A stretch of DNA of 64,000 nucleotides from Micromussa lordhowensis (GCA_964020085.1 OZ026608.1:20064623-20128622), one strand, 5' to 3'; positions 37,001 through 51,662 are shown, counted from the first letter of the stretch. Program-made: numbers and translations. The notes: generated by a model from the sequence alone, not told the origin.

Positions 37001-40000
37001 TATTGGATTCCAAAAGGAAGACAACTTGTCAGAAACGAGCTCAAAAGATGCGTCATTTGCAGAAAAGTAGAAGGACCACCCTTTCGCTCAGTCAACTGTC
37101 CTCCCTTGCCAGAACTTAGGGTCAAAGCAAATCACCCATTTCAAGTTACAGGAGTTGATTATGCTGGCCCACTGTATGTACGTAACAACAAGAAAGAGGT
37201 TGCCAAAGTCTACATTTGCTTATTCACGTGTGCAACAATACGCGCAATACATCTGGAAATGGTAGAAGATCAAACAACCAGCAGCTTTATACGAGCCTTT
37301 AAGAGATTTATAAGTAGAAGGGGGATCCCTGAATGTATCATATCCGATAACGCCAAGACTTTTATAGCAGGTTCACAAGAACTAACAACCCTTAAGACAA
37401 AGATACTGCAAACAACTGAATCACAACGATTCCTTGCGAGCAACGGTATCATGTGGAAATTCATAACTCAGCGAGCTCCATGGTGGGGTGGCTTCTACGA
37501 AAGGCTTATAGGCCTCGTTAAGAGACGACTAAAGAAAACCATAGGGAACGCCTCATTAAACGTGATCGAGTTGCAAACTGCATTGACAGAAATCGAAGCG
37601 ATACTCAACAGTCGTCCTCTCACCTACCCTTACACAGACATAAATGACGGGCCACCGCTTACTCCAGCAAACTTCCTTTGTGGCCACAGACTGATAAACT
37701 TACCAGAAACATCAGATAACGAAGAGGACGGTGAATACTCACCCCAACCAGAATCCACAGAAGATCTATCCAAGAGAGACAAACACCGTCAGAAAATGCT
37801 GCAGAGTTTCTGGAAGCAATGGCAACGGGAATACTTGACCGGCCTAAGAGAGCAGCATTCAAGTCGAGGGAAACCACTCCTCTCAGGAGAAACGGTACTC
37901 GAAGGAAAGGTAGTCCTCATACATGACAACCTACCACGAAACCAATGGAAACTAGGAGTGATAGTAGAGTTACATCACGGCAGGGATGGTTTCGTACGCG
38001 CTGTAACCTTGAAAACCGCTAACGGAAACTTCCTTTCCAGACCAATCGAAAAACTATATCCGATAGAAGTGTCCACTGATTACCTAGAGCATAAAGAACC
38101 AACTATTAAGATGGACACAGAGCAAGCCACAGAGAACAAAAAAACGCGACCAACTCGAGCCGCAGCTCGGAAGGCTGCACAGCAGATTAAAGAACTGTCT
38201 CAACTTAAACAAAATTAAGTTTTCTTATTTCCTATCTTTAATGTTTAATGACTTGACTGTCAAAACAGTATCAATGTATAATTACAAATACTTCATCGCC
38301 GGCCCGGGAGAATGTCATAGACCCACAATCTATGAAATGTTACGTCATCAATCCTGTAATTAAGTTAAGTAATTAAGTACGTCTCTACCAATAAAAAGAC
38401 ACGTTCAACCTTCAGTCTGACGTTTTCCTAAAGAGGGAATAAACCAGACGTTCGAGTAACTAGTGGACAAAATCTTAGTACCAACATTATTTACATTGTA
38501 GTACAACCTTCTATACGACTGTTTTAAATATCTTCTCAAAAGAAATCATTTTTAACAACATCAAGTGTCGAAAAACAAATGTTGAAGTTCATATGAAACA
38601 CTTGTAAGTACTGGTGAAATGAAACTGATTTTTTATTTTTACCTGTGTTTGAACAATTTCTCTGAACTTAGAGATTTATTTTCCCGAGTTCCCACGGGAA
38701 ATTGCTTTTAGTGTTATTTCAGTCAAATATTTATATCTTAAGCTTTTAGAAAATGCAAAAAGGACTGTAATATACTTAAAATTATTCTGGTACAAGGTTT
38801 TTGTCCACTAAAAGTTGAAATTACTGGATTTGCTATCGGATTTCGTCTTAAAGTATAAACGTTTGGTAACCTCCGTGCACCGGAAAGGACAGCTTTTTCC
38901 ACATTCTGGTCACGCGAGGAAACACTTTACCTCGTCAAATGTTCATGATCACGTGACCAGAAAGCGGAGAACGCTTTTCGCTCGTGCCAGGGCGCTTATA
39001 TGTAGGGCGGTGAAACGAGCGAGTCCGAGCAGTAGACTGGGGTGTACTAAAACTAGCAGATTCCGCTTACTAACACTCGAACTTACATTTTTTAAGAAAC
39101 TCCACGAAACGCCCTTCTATATGAATCAGCAACTTTTTTGCATTTTTGAGTTATTTTTTTTATAAAAAAAATATCTCTTAGTCGGCGCGTCGAGTATGTT
39201 GTGGACGGGTCAATGGATCAGTGAGTCAGTGAGTCAGTGAGTCAGTGAGTCAGTGAGTCAGTGAGAGATGTATGTATGTCACACCAATCAGATCGGATCT
39301 ACTATAAACAGCCAATCAAATTTCTTGTTTTAAAAGTAAATGGTATATGAGAAGATTTGATCCCGATACAGTTCAGAACTGCCATATTTATTCTTCTATA
39401 AAAGAGGAGGAAGTATTCATATATTGGGTTTACTTCGGCATTTTCTGTGAGTTAGGCTAAGGATTTTAGTTATGGACGAGATGAGCCTTGAGGTATGAAA
39501 CAGTGCGTGAGTTAGTTGTATGCAAATGGCGAGATGTTTTTATTTTTAGTTACAAAGGTAACTTGATATTTTTGTTTTTCTCAAGAAGTAAATTCAATTA
39601 GACGTCACGCATCGTTGCTTCTAGTTCTTACGAAATGGTTTAGAGGAGACGAGACTATTTTGATTTGAAAGAGTTCGAACGTTTACAATAGGTACAGGTA
39701 ACGGTTGCTGTGTTCTTATTGCGTGCAAATATGACCAGATATTTTTATTTTTTCGTTACAAAGGGTAATTTGACACTTGCTTTTCACAAGGGAGTAAATT
39801 CAATTAGAGCTGGCAAATCATCACCACTTGTTCCCACGAGATGCTTGCTATTTTTAGTTACAAATGGTAACTTGATATTTTTGTTTTTCACAAGGAGTAA
39901 ATTCAATTAGACGTCACGCATCGTTGCTTCTCGGTTCTTACGAAATGTTTTAGAGGAGACGAGACTATTTTGATTTAAAAGAGTTCGAACGTTTACAATA

Positions 40001-43000
40001 AGTACAGGTAACGATTGTTTTGTTGTTGTTGCATGGAAATATAACGAGATATTTTATTTTTTAGTTACAAAGGGTAATTCGACACTTGTTTTTCACAAGG
40101 GAGTAAATTCAATTAGAGCTGGCAAATCATCACCACTTGTTCCCACGAGATGCTTGCTATTTTTAGTTACAAATGGTAATTTGACACTTTTGTTTTTCAT
40201 ATGGGAATGAATTAAATTAGACTGCCAACGTGTCAGAGGTGTTTTTTCTCTTTTTTTTTCGGTAAACTAGTGTTGTTGTGTAAAAAGGGTAAACTTAGGA
40301 CTCGTATAAAATACGAAAAGTTCTCTTAACTTGAGTATTTTTGAGCACAAATTCCTCTTGGGGGTTGAAAGGGCTATGAGATCGGCGAGTGACAGGGAGT
40401 TATGCATTTGGCGTGTCACACCAATCACGAAGTGGGTTGCATCAAAGAACGAATCAAATAGCCCAATTTCGATATATTAAAATTCAGCCTAAAACAATAG
40501 ACCTCAGCACGAGGCTCGTGGGAATAACTACAGAGTTTGTGGGGTTTATTCCCACGAGCCTCGTGCTGAGGTCTATTGTTTTAGGCTGAATTTTGATATA
40601 TCGAAATTGGGCTATTGCGTGTTAGAAAATAAGATGGTATCTACATTAATTCGGAGACTTGTCAGATTATTGTAGTTTGTTCAGTAAAACAGTGTACATG
40701 TCATCGATTTAGCTTTATGGAGGGAGAATTACATAACGAAAGTAATTTTTGTGATGCTCAACTGCTTGCAACGCGCACACACCAAGGCCTTCACTTCGCC
40801 TCTTTCCACTCTCAACATAAACCAGGCAGCCAGACTTTTAAACCAAAATTGTAAGGCCTACTATTCGTTTATCTTAGAGATTTAAGATCGTATGTATATC
40901 ATAAATTCTCACTTTCTTTCGTGCTGTGCATCGTAGCCAAAAACACTTGTCAAATTAACTAAATTGTCACTGTAAACACTCCCTTAAATGCTCCTATCTT
41001 CATAACCTTTTAATTAAAAAAATAACTCTTGCCCGCCTTGCGTGCCTATGTTTTGTTCTGAGGCAATGATAAAAGGCGAGTTTTCAGGTTGAAAACAGGA
41101 CTTATGCAGCTTGTGCAAGAAAACTCTCTATTCTGGTATCGAGTTAAATTGTGAGTTTCTCGGAACAATGCTTAAATTAATCATAACCAAAATCTGTTTC
41201 GTTAGTTTTTTATTGTTTCTGCTTGTTTGGCGAGTTTGCTGAGGTTTTTAAAAGAAAAATCAGACGGGTACAAGTAGGTAATTTGCATAATGCAACGCAT
41301 TCCCTTTCAAGTCCGAGTCGGTGTTTTTAATTGTGAATGTAAAATCTTGACAAAGATCTTTTCGCCATCTTTTGTGCTGAGATGCTGCAGCAATTTTCGC
41401 CAACGCTAAAAGGCTACTAATATCATGTGTTTCTTTAACATAGTGAAATTTTATACAGCGAAAATATAATAGACAAGGAGTTTTGAGAACTCAAACAAAC
41501 TCGAAATGAGAAAGCGCTCCCGTAACTTTGCTGATTTAATATCTCTGACTTTTCATATGTTCTGAAACATTTATCAGGTCCAATTTGTCATGTTTATAGC
41601 ACAGGTCACCCAAGCGTAATATAAGAGTTTGTGTGGAGAACTCCAGTTGAAAGATAAGAGTTTAAGAACTTGGTCAATTATCACCACACGGGTGGAGGGC
41701 AAGAGATTTTTGATCTTACAAACTTTGTCTCACACGTCTGCTGGGCAATCGATCTTCGCTCATTGCTGTACATAATTAACTTACCACACTAGTACAGAGG
41801 TATGAAACTCCACCGTAATCTTTTTTCTTTTACTGTATTATCCTACACCCTTCGCTTACTAAACACCAGACGTGCCTCGTGCCCTCCACCCGTGAGGTGG
41901 TAATTGATCAAGTTGCCAGCCTCGGCCGAGCGGCTGACGACAGCAAATTGATCAACTTAGCGGCGTCACGGATCAGTTCCCGTCATATTTCAACTTTTTT
42001 TCGAGTTAACACGGTGAAAACTGAATGTGTGCTTAATTGGACTGCAGAGATAGAAACTACAGGTCTTACATTGTGAGTTCAGCGAGAAATATTGTGAGTA
42101 AATTGGAGTCAAAATTCTGGAAACTAAGAGCGCGGATATTAACGCTGCACTTAATTAACGTCGCGGAAATTAACGCTCAACAAAATTTTACGCGTTAATT
42201 TCCTATGATAAGGTAATTCTTTGCTGTGTTATCAGAAAAACTTGAAACTGGACTGCCCGTTTCACCGCCCGATATGCGCCCTGTTCGTGCACAGGAACGC
42301 CTGCGACGCAGGCTTCACCCTTGGATACTAAACTAATTTACGATCATTCAACTAATTTACGATCATTCATGATCATTCACTATAATTCACGATAATTATT
42401 CACGATAATCAACAAACTGGATGAAATTAACAAATTTTAAATCTACACAGAACATAGGCACTTTAATCATGGACCTGAAACATGAATTTGTGCAGACAAT
42501 TTTACCTCGTGACACAGGAAAACTTGAAGAGCCGTAGGAAATTGAACAAGTAGCCGAGCCCGGCAAGACTCCATTGCGATTTAACCTCCACAAACCGAAG
42601 AGGAATGACGAGGAATGTCAAGACAAAACCCAGCCAACTAAAATAGTTGTACGGATCTCTGAAATAGGTTCTCCGTTCCCTACAAATGATACGAAAACTT
42701 CTGATTAATTAATTAATTAATAAACTTCGAATTTACTGTTTTAGCGTTACTAACTGCAGGTTACTACATTTATGAATCTAGTAGCCTCCACAAAATATTC
42801 TTTTCTATAAGTTGTTGCTATTCGACATAACCAGGAGCCCATCACTAGGAGCTTGCAACTCCAATACTAAGCCTATGTCACGGCATTTTTACAGACTGGT
42901 CTATTTTTAGACTTCTTTTCCCGCAAAATAGGTCAGTTCCGTTCTACACGAGCACGCATTGGTAAGGGAAACAATGGCGGCTTTTCCTTTTAATCTTCCA

Positions 43001-46000
43001 GTGAGAATGCCGACGTCAATTAAAGAATCAAGTCCGTGCCTATGATTTGTCACGGTTGTCCCTGCGGGAGTCTGAATTCGCGGTAAATTCAAGCTAAAAA
43101 TAGACAGGTCTGTGAAAAGGCCGTGACAGGAATATGGGGTAGTTGCTGGCTCCTAGTGATGGGCTCCTGACATAACCCTATAAAACTAAAGAAGCCAATT
43201 TCAGTGGTAAGAACGATTACTGCACGTAGTTGAGCCTAATCAGTTCCCTTCTTTCCATGTACCGTACAGAGCAGTTTCCTCTACTGGTCTGGTGTTACTT
43301 TATTATATGATTGGTTAAAAAATCTCAGATGAGCCCACCTACTTAACCAATCATATGCAAGACCAAAACCATTCGCTTCTTGCTTATGCGTGTTTTTCCG
43401 TGCTTGGCACCAGTCATGTGTGTTTCTTTCGTCTTCTCAGTGATTGGTCCATTGCTGTGTCCACGTTTGTAGTGATTGCCAGCCACTGTCATTAGCAGCC
43501 AGCTACTTCACTCACGAAATGACACCGAAAGTTTAGACATCGAACAAGTGTGACCAGTAGAAATGTGGTAAGTAAAGCATCTTATTTCCGAATTACAGGC
43601 TTTTCTTCCAAGAAATGTAATGACAATTTTCTGCGTACCGAGTGTTACCAGGACTTCTCTCTGCTGTTACATAATTTCAGTGTGACATTGCACGTGACTG
43701 AAAAGACAAGGTTTGCTGGAAATTTTTTTCATCGTTGTTTCCAAGGCGCCAAAAGGTAAGTGTTTAACATTTTAAAACTTCAACCACAACATTCGCTTAG
43801 GTGTCGTGTTTTTGGTTTTTGATTAGCCATTAATAGTACTGTTCTTTTCAGGAAGTGAGACTTCCTTTAGAATTTCTCTGTGGAAAGGCAATTTTTGGCA
43901 ATTTCAAAACGTACAATTTATTTTGCTTACGGGGGCTTCACCCCCTGGAATACTAATGGGGCTCTACCAACTCACCGTTCCGCTTGGTTGATTTCCTCGA
44001 AAAAGTAAAACATGAGAAAGATGATGGTGAAAATTTCACAGAATAACCGCAGAACATCCGCTTTACCATTGTACTGGGTTGGGTCTTCAACAGTCGAGCC
44101 ATAGATGAGTGCATATGATAACAGCATTAGAAATAGTATGTAGAAAGATGCCTGAACACTGAAACATAAAGAACAGTTAACTGTTAAAGAGAAATAATCT
44201 ATTGTTGTTGTTGTAGAATGCGGGCATTTTCACTAGGCTTCATGAACAAAGAATCCGGCTGTAAATGAAGACCAAGGAAATGCATCTGGAGATGAAATGC
44301 AAATGGTCGAGAGAAAATTCACATCAACAAACAAAAAGAAAAGAAGAGCAATCAATAGACTGGCCCTACGGGCACATCTTAACATTAAGTATGGGTTATT
44401 GACCAAGCTTGTTCGGTCAAGATGGCTGGATATTGACCGAGTTCTCTTTTTGCGTGTTTATGGACCGAGACGGAGTCCAGGTCAGTAAACACGCAAAAAA
44501 AGAACGAGGCCAATATCAAGCCATCTTGACCGAACAAGCTTGGTCAATAAAGGATTTATTATATGGCTTTCGGGGAAATATTTCTTGCGGGACAAGGCGG
44601 GTAGTCCTGAGCGGGCAAGATAGCTCCATCTTGCCCGCTCGGGAAGCCAATCACAGCGCAGGATTTGATTCATCTTGTCCGCTCACGGAGCTAACCATAT
44701 AATAAACAATCTTTTCTTCCCAGTACTATAAGAGCACAGCACAGTTTTACTTTGCACTATATTAACTTGATCACATGCACCAGCACCAGCACTCCATGGT
44801 GGGATAGGCAACCTTTGCCATGTAAAAATTGATGAAGATGAAGAATATCCCAAAAAGGCACAAAAAGAAACTTAAAGCCCATCTTAATTATCATCAACTA
44901 TCACCAACTATCATTCACATGGTCAAACGGCCAAAGAAGTTCATTACTTGACGATAGCCGCGCGAGCAAAGTCACGCGAGCTCCAGGCCAAAGGTAGGGC
45001 CGGGCCTCATATCCGTCTATTAGACGTAATATCAGGTCATAACTCCATCTCGCCGCATTGCCCTTCTTACCCGTTGAACGTTTAGTGATACGCTCCTTTT
45101 TTTTTCGTTGTTTCTTCTATTTCAGGCGAGTTGACGCTTTCTTCGGAAGATATCTTCTCCATGTCATCTTGGTCAATTATTTTTGTTATGACTATCATCT
45201 TGAATATAAACAAGAATTTCTGGCTGCAGCTAAGCCTCGCGAGGAACTTCTGATGGCGGCCATTAAACGAGGCCGCCGATTTTGGGAAAGCAGCTGACCG
45301 AAAAACTATCATGAACTATCATACGCGTGGTCAAACGGGAAAAACTATCATCGTCTATCACGAAGAATTTGAACAAGCTCAAAATGAATGATAGTTGATG
45401 ATAATCAAGCAATAGAACACTTTTTCATTGTTTATATAACCTCATCTAAACACGAGCAATAAAACAATAGAGCATTTTTTCATTGTTTATATAGCCTTAG
45501 GGTTATATAGCCTCATCTAAACATTTGGAGGGTTGGGAGAATTCTCGAAAGTTATGCAAACCCGAGACGTAGTCGAGGGTTTGCATAACTGTCTCGGATT
45601 CTCCCAACCCCCCGAGTGTTTAGATGAGGCTATATAAACAATGAAAAAGTGCTCTATTGCTTTTATAAAATAATTCTCAAAAATACTCGTGAATCTAAAA
45701 CGTCACAACCGTGTTTACATACTCTCATCTAAACACACCCATCGACCAATGGGAGCGTGCGTAGTGGCTCAATTATTTTATAATTGATGATAGTCGATGA
45801 TAGTGTTGGGGCAAGAGCTTGGACAACCAAAATATTCTATGGCCAACCAAACCAAGTCTTGTGGTTGCCCCAGGGGCAACTGGACATAAAAGTAATTTCG
45901 AACCCTGGTGTATGATACTGGGTGGTCAAACGGAAGCGCACACTTCCACTATCAATTTATCGACTATCATGCGCCGTTTGACCAGGGCTTAAGTTACCGA

Positions 46001-49000
46001 CGTGCTACAGTGAATGCCAACAACTCAATTCACAAAAAGCGACCTACATCTACAACACCAACAACCACGCAAACAAATACAAGCCGGAACACAGTGACTG
46101 AAACTCGTCTGTCACTCGCAAAACTGAGTTTTTTGAGGGTTTGTATCAATTGAAAACGTTATTTTTGTGTGCAATTGAATATCTGAAAGATCATTTATTT
46201 GGAGAAAGATATGAAGACATTATTGATCATTGCAGTTACACACACAACTTGAGCAGTAGTGAAATTAAAGCCTGAAAAAAAAATCGGGCCTGAACGGGAT
46301 TCCAACCCATGACCTTTGCGATAGCGGTGCAGTGCTCTACCAACTGAGCTATCAAGCCAACTGAGAGCTGATCACGTTGTGTGTTCTGATCCATCATCTT
46401 AAGAGATGACCTCTTAAGCGCCTGAGCTTTGAAGAGGGTCCGAAGCGATTCACCAGCAGTGTAACCGATAAATATAGATTTATTTTTGTTGAAGCAAATA
46501 TATGACCAGCTCCCAGTGGCTTGATAGCTCAGTTATTAGAGCACTGCACCGGTATCGCAAAGGTCATGGGTTCGAGGCCTGAATTTTTCTTCCTCCTGGT
46601 TTGGAAAGGTGGATCTTGTCATTGTCTGCACCCGATGGGCTAGGAAACCAGGCGGTTCTATGTTTACGTCAGCAATTGGGTACAGAGAATTAGAAGATCC
46701 ACTTTTCCAAACCAGTGGCACTTCGTACTGTCGCATCTGAACCCTGCTGATCTCACCACCCGATCTGTGGATGCGCAAAATCTCTCTGAAAGTACCTGGC
46801 ATACTGGTCCCGCGTTTCTCCACAACAAGCACGTGGCTGCTGACATGCCAGTTAGCAGCTTAGTTGACTGGCATGTCAGCTAACGATGACCCGTAACCAG
46901 TGTCCTACCAGTAACTGTAGGAAAGCTCGTCAACGGATTAAAACCTGAAATGACAGTTTCGTTTCGTGAAAGGTGCTACGGTTACGCATGCAAAATTGGC
47001 TTTTCCCACCTCCCTGGCAAACTATAACTTGGGTTTCGATTGGCTAAACTATGGGCGAGGAAACGACATAACAAGTTAGAAATAATTTCTGCATAAACTT
47101 GGTTCTTACCAGAACCACCAATGAGCGAATTTGTTCCATTTTCTTGAAACTAGCATTCGAACTACAGGATGCTGCACAGCTTCCTAAACATACAGAAGAT
47201 AAAGTATTAAGTGCAGTAAAACTCATCTTCAAAGACGTATTTTTGCTCAGAAGCAATAAAAACAATACGAGACTCGTATAAAGGGTAGACAATGCAATCC
47301 ACTGAACATTAGACAAACAGACAGACAAAACGTTTTGGACTGAACTTCCCAAAAAACTTCTCAAATTTCATCTAGATTGTCAAACCTGTGCTAGCTGGTC
47401 AATCAGATTTGGTCTGTATTCAACGTTTAATAAAGCCCTGCAGTTCAGAGCTTTACACAAACCTTGTTTCCACTCTCTGCAATACGTCTGAGGCAAGACA
47501 GTGACTTATGGTTAAATTTCGGGTTAGGTTGTGTTTGTGTCTTAATCGGGGTGCCACGTTCATCCACTTCTGTAGCCACCTCAATCTTAGGCTGTCTTCC
47601 ATTGTCGTCGGCCTCCAGTAAGTGGTAAAAAAAGTCATAATTCATCGGGTCATGTGGCACGTTGCTCAAAACATGGTCAATTTCATCCTGGTTCTCATCA
47701 TCTTCCTTGCTCTGAGGCAGGTATGGCCAGTGGGGATTAATGAGTTTGTCCAATACTGCAAGTACTGTTTTCTGAATTAGAAAACAAAATTACGGCCAAA
47801 CAACAACAAAAACGAAAACAAAAAAAAAAACATGTGGCGGCAAGAAAATTTTCATTGAAGAAAAACACCCCTCTGCTCCCCTCTAGGGGACAGTTTGTGA
47901 TATGTACATGATATAGTAAACTGCCTTTATACAAGACCTCTACCCAACGAACCGGTTAGAAGAGAGTCTCTGAAGAGAGGAAAGTTGAGCATTATATATT
48001 CACATCTGCATTGATTTTATTGAGCCTTAATCCCTTATCATAGTTGTACACAAGAAAAATACCAGGCCTTCATTGTGACCAGTTGTGTTTTTAACCAGTC
48101 ATTTGTACAACCTATGTACCTACAAACAGGCTCTAACCCACATGGGTCCCAGGCACTACAGGTAATAAACTGCAAACCAAACGTTAAGTACTCTGATATA
48201 TTAGTGAATGCAACTTGAAGGAAGTGCCCACATGAACATGCTGGTAAAAAACGTCATTTCTCTATTTAGCTTAATCCTTGGTAATTCCAAATGGTAGTTC
48301 AGTTGCAGCTTCACAGATTATATACCTTCATTGCAGGATCCTTTGTCTTTGGATCTCGATAACTGATGTAATGCCCAAAATAAAACTTCACAGGCGTCTG
48401 GTCCTCATCATCTTTACAAAGAAATAGTTTCTGAACCCTAGAGATAAAAAAGCCGTAACTTGTTGAAAATTATTAGATGTACTATTGTACACTATCAATG
48501 GAATCAAAGGTCATCTCGTGTGGAAAGTGGATCACAATTTTGGAAGTAATTAACAGACACCTGAAGGAGGATCGCAGACTAAAATTCGTCAAAATAGGAG
48601 ACACCATAAAATAGATGACCAGCAATTTGTTTATTTGTTTAACTTATTTTTTTGCAATTTATATAGAGTGACATCCATGCTTAAAATACTCGTGGCAAAT
48701 CGGATTTTTACTTAGCGCGAGCTACCGCAAGTGTGGAAAACACCACCTTTTATCTCAACGAATAAAAGAATGGAACAAAATCAATATGTGACATGAGGTC
48801 ACTTTTACTTTTTAAGCAAGCCTTAAAGACCGCAGGTTTTTAACTCGTTTTTATCCTGTAATTTTATTGAACATTTAAATATTGTCTTTCTTTACTTTTA
48901 ATATTTTTACCTATTTCAAATCTAACATTTTTTTGGCAGGGCCTCACTGAATAACACCTTTGATGATGTGAGCTCCATGGTCTCCTCGTCGTCGTCGTCG

Positions 49001-51609
49001 TCATTATTAAATCAAAGGTTTTTACTAAATTTGTGCTCGAAGGACAAATCAACTCAGCGCTGCGCTTCCTTAGCGAAACGTCAACTGGGGGCGTGCTGGA
49101 GCTAACAGATGACGCCATTGCCCAGTTAAAAGAGAAACACCCAAATCCACAACCAACAGCATTGGGCTCACTTGTCTTCGGGCCTTTTGGCGACGATATC
49201 CTGAATCGATATACTCAGAGATAAATGGTGAGATAGTAAGGCAGGCTGCATTAAGAACAAAGGGATCAGGGGGGCCATGCGGGGTTGACGCTAATGCCTT
49301 AAGAAGAATTCTGGCTTGCAAGTCCCTTAAACAGTCGTCTACAAAACCATGCGAGGCGATAGCCACAATGACAAGGACTCTATGTACAACGTATATCGAC
49401 CTTGCAACCATAGAGCCACTGGTGGCAAGCCAGTTGATTCCCCTGGATAAAGGCGATGGTGCGGTGAGGCCTATTGGGGTCGGTGGGGTAAAATGAAGGA
49501 TTAATGGAAGTTTGTAATGATCGTTGCTAAGGGAGACGTGGTTGAGGCGAGCGGCTCACTCCAGCTATGTGCGGGCCAAACGTCTGGAAGCGAGGCTTCT
49601 ATACATGCTGTGCATACCGTATTTGAAGCAGATGACACGGACGTGGTACTGCTCATTGATGCTTCTAATGCATTCAATGCACGCAATAGAGCAATTGCAT
49701 AGCACAACAGCTGGGTTCTTTGCCCTGTAATTGCAGTGTACGCCATTAACACCTACATACAAGTCGGCATGCTTATTCCTTACTGGTGGCAAAGAGATCT
49801 TGTCAGCTGAAGGTACAACACAGGGTGACCCGCTCGCTATGGACCTCTATGCCTTAAGTGTGCAGCCGCTGATCACGAGCCTGCGTGCGGCGTCCAGTAC
49901 CAAACAGTGCTGGTTTGCAGATGATGCATGTGGAGTTGTCTCTACTGTAAATCGGGAAATGGCCCAGACTTTGGGTATTTTCCCAACACCAAGAAGTGCT
50001 GGATTATCTCAAAGGCAGATAAGGAGGCAAGCGTCAAAGAAGTGTTCAGGGACACGGTTGTCAATGTAACGGTACAGGGACAAAAACACCTGGGTGCGGC
50101 TCACGAGAATATTTAGAGGAATATGTTAGTAAGAAGGTGACCAATTGGGTCAGCAAGGTAACCAAGCTGGCAGAGTTTGCTCTCGTGTTATGCTGCTTAC
50201 AACTTTGGCCTGAAACATCGTTGGACTTATTTTTTGAGAACTCTGCCAGATATTCAAGATTTATTAGAGCCACTAGAGAATTCTAGCACTGCCAGTCCGT
50301 CTAGGGGGCCTAGGCATGACAAACATGTCTTGAAGCAAATTTCGAGCAATCTTCTGTTTAAGTTACCACCCCACTGGTCCAACAGATCGTGACTCATCAG
50401 ATGCCGGATGATTCTCTTGTCTAAGCACTGCAACAGGCAGTGAGGAGTGCGAGATCAAAGGCGCTCCAAGACAGGGTTGTGCATATCAGAGATTTAGTTC
50501 CACAGAAAGTCCTGCGAGCGCTTGACCTTGCCGCCGAAAAAGGGTCATCAGTTTGGCTGACGGTACTTCCCCTTCGTGCAATGGGTTTCAACGTAAATAA
50601 GAGGGAGTTCCGCTATGCAATCAAACTGCTTTATGATTGGTCGGTTGATGATATCCCCTCCACCTGTGGATGTGGCGATATTTTCACAGTAGACCACGCA
50701 ATGATATGCAAGCGAGTTCGTTGCCCAACGTCACAATGAGCTGAGAGATTTAAAGCCAAACTCCTCAGTATGGTATGTAGCGATCTCGGGAGATAGATGC
50801 GAGATTACATATCTACGCACGCCTGGTTCTGGGAGAACCAACGATCTGCATTCTTTGTTGTCATTGTGAGGGTCTGTTACCTTAATGCTGATTCGTTATG
50901 GGGACCTAGAGTTCCAACAGATATACCGCAATCACGAGAATGAGAAGAAGCGCATAACTATACTCGAGGATGGTCTTGGACATTGAACAAGGAACTTTCA
51001 CACCCAACGGGAGGTAAGGGAAAGGAGTGCTTGCAATACCATAGCGGACTGGCGCAGCTGATCTCCATCAGGAAAGGATAAGATTATGCTAAACAGTCTC
51101 CTGGATAAGAGCAAGGACATCCTTCGCTTTATTAAGATCCGCACTAATCTGCCTTAGAGGATGGAGAAGTAAGAAGAAAGGCCTTTTGTGACTTTAAGAA
51201 CATTGACATTGCCATTGAAATATAAAAGGAGCCATAATGTAAAATTTAAAGAACTTTGTCGCCGTCACTTGTAAATACTATATTTTTATATATTTATACG
51301 GATTATAATTGTGATTATTAAATTCTCAACCTCGGATAACGCAATTCTAGCTTTCTGCTTGGTTCACTAGATCTCGGTTACCAGCCATTATACCTACGTT
51401 TGACCTTATATGGAAATGAATGTGGCAAATGTCGCTCAGCATAAAATTTTCAGCATTTCGTTTTGGCGCCCGGAAGTCACATCACTTTCCGGTCGTTTCT
51501 AAGACTTTCATACAATTTAGCAAAACCGAAGGTTGAGAAATTAATAAAACAATTATTCCATTCGCACATGTTGGATATGAGATTGGTTATAGCCAACTCG
51601 GCCCTACGG

Positions 51610-51662
<53 letters not shown>

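Larger units (their letters stand above)
33079..38432 (+). mobile_element. BEL/Pao LTR retrotransposon, nearly complete
   Basis: Two 120-bp LTRs flank a gag-pol region, with a 5-bp target duplication GAGGG (33074-33078 and 38433-38437). This duplication length is usual for BEL/Pao. A primer-binding site (TGGTGCCGAGACACCCGG) starts one base after the left LTR. Domains follow the BEL/Pao order: gag (DUF1759-like), zinc knuckles, aspartic protease, RT, [RNase H mostly missing], integrase, DUF5641-like C-terminus. Its codon use and composition differ from the surrounding introns. It lies antisense in the S4-S5 intron of channel copy 2. There is no envelope-like ORF. Confidence 0.95.

Noticed and set aside
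33905..38000. Minus-strand ORFs of 60-113 codons within the BEL/Pao element
   Set aside because: Shadows of the plus-strand gag-pol frames.
45058..45297. 79-codon plus-strand ORF as a gene
   Set aside because: Lies inside a cluster of GATAGT repeats, is open on both strands and has no domain.
46285..46362. Functional tRNA gene on the minus strand
   Set aside because: The anticodon stem is mismatched, position 33 is not T, and the head is joined to a repeated SINE tail with partial copies elsewhere in the window.
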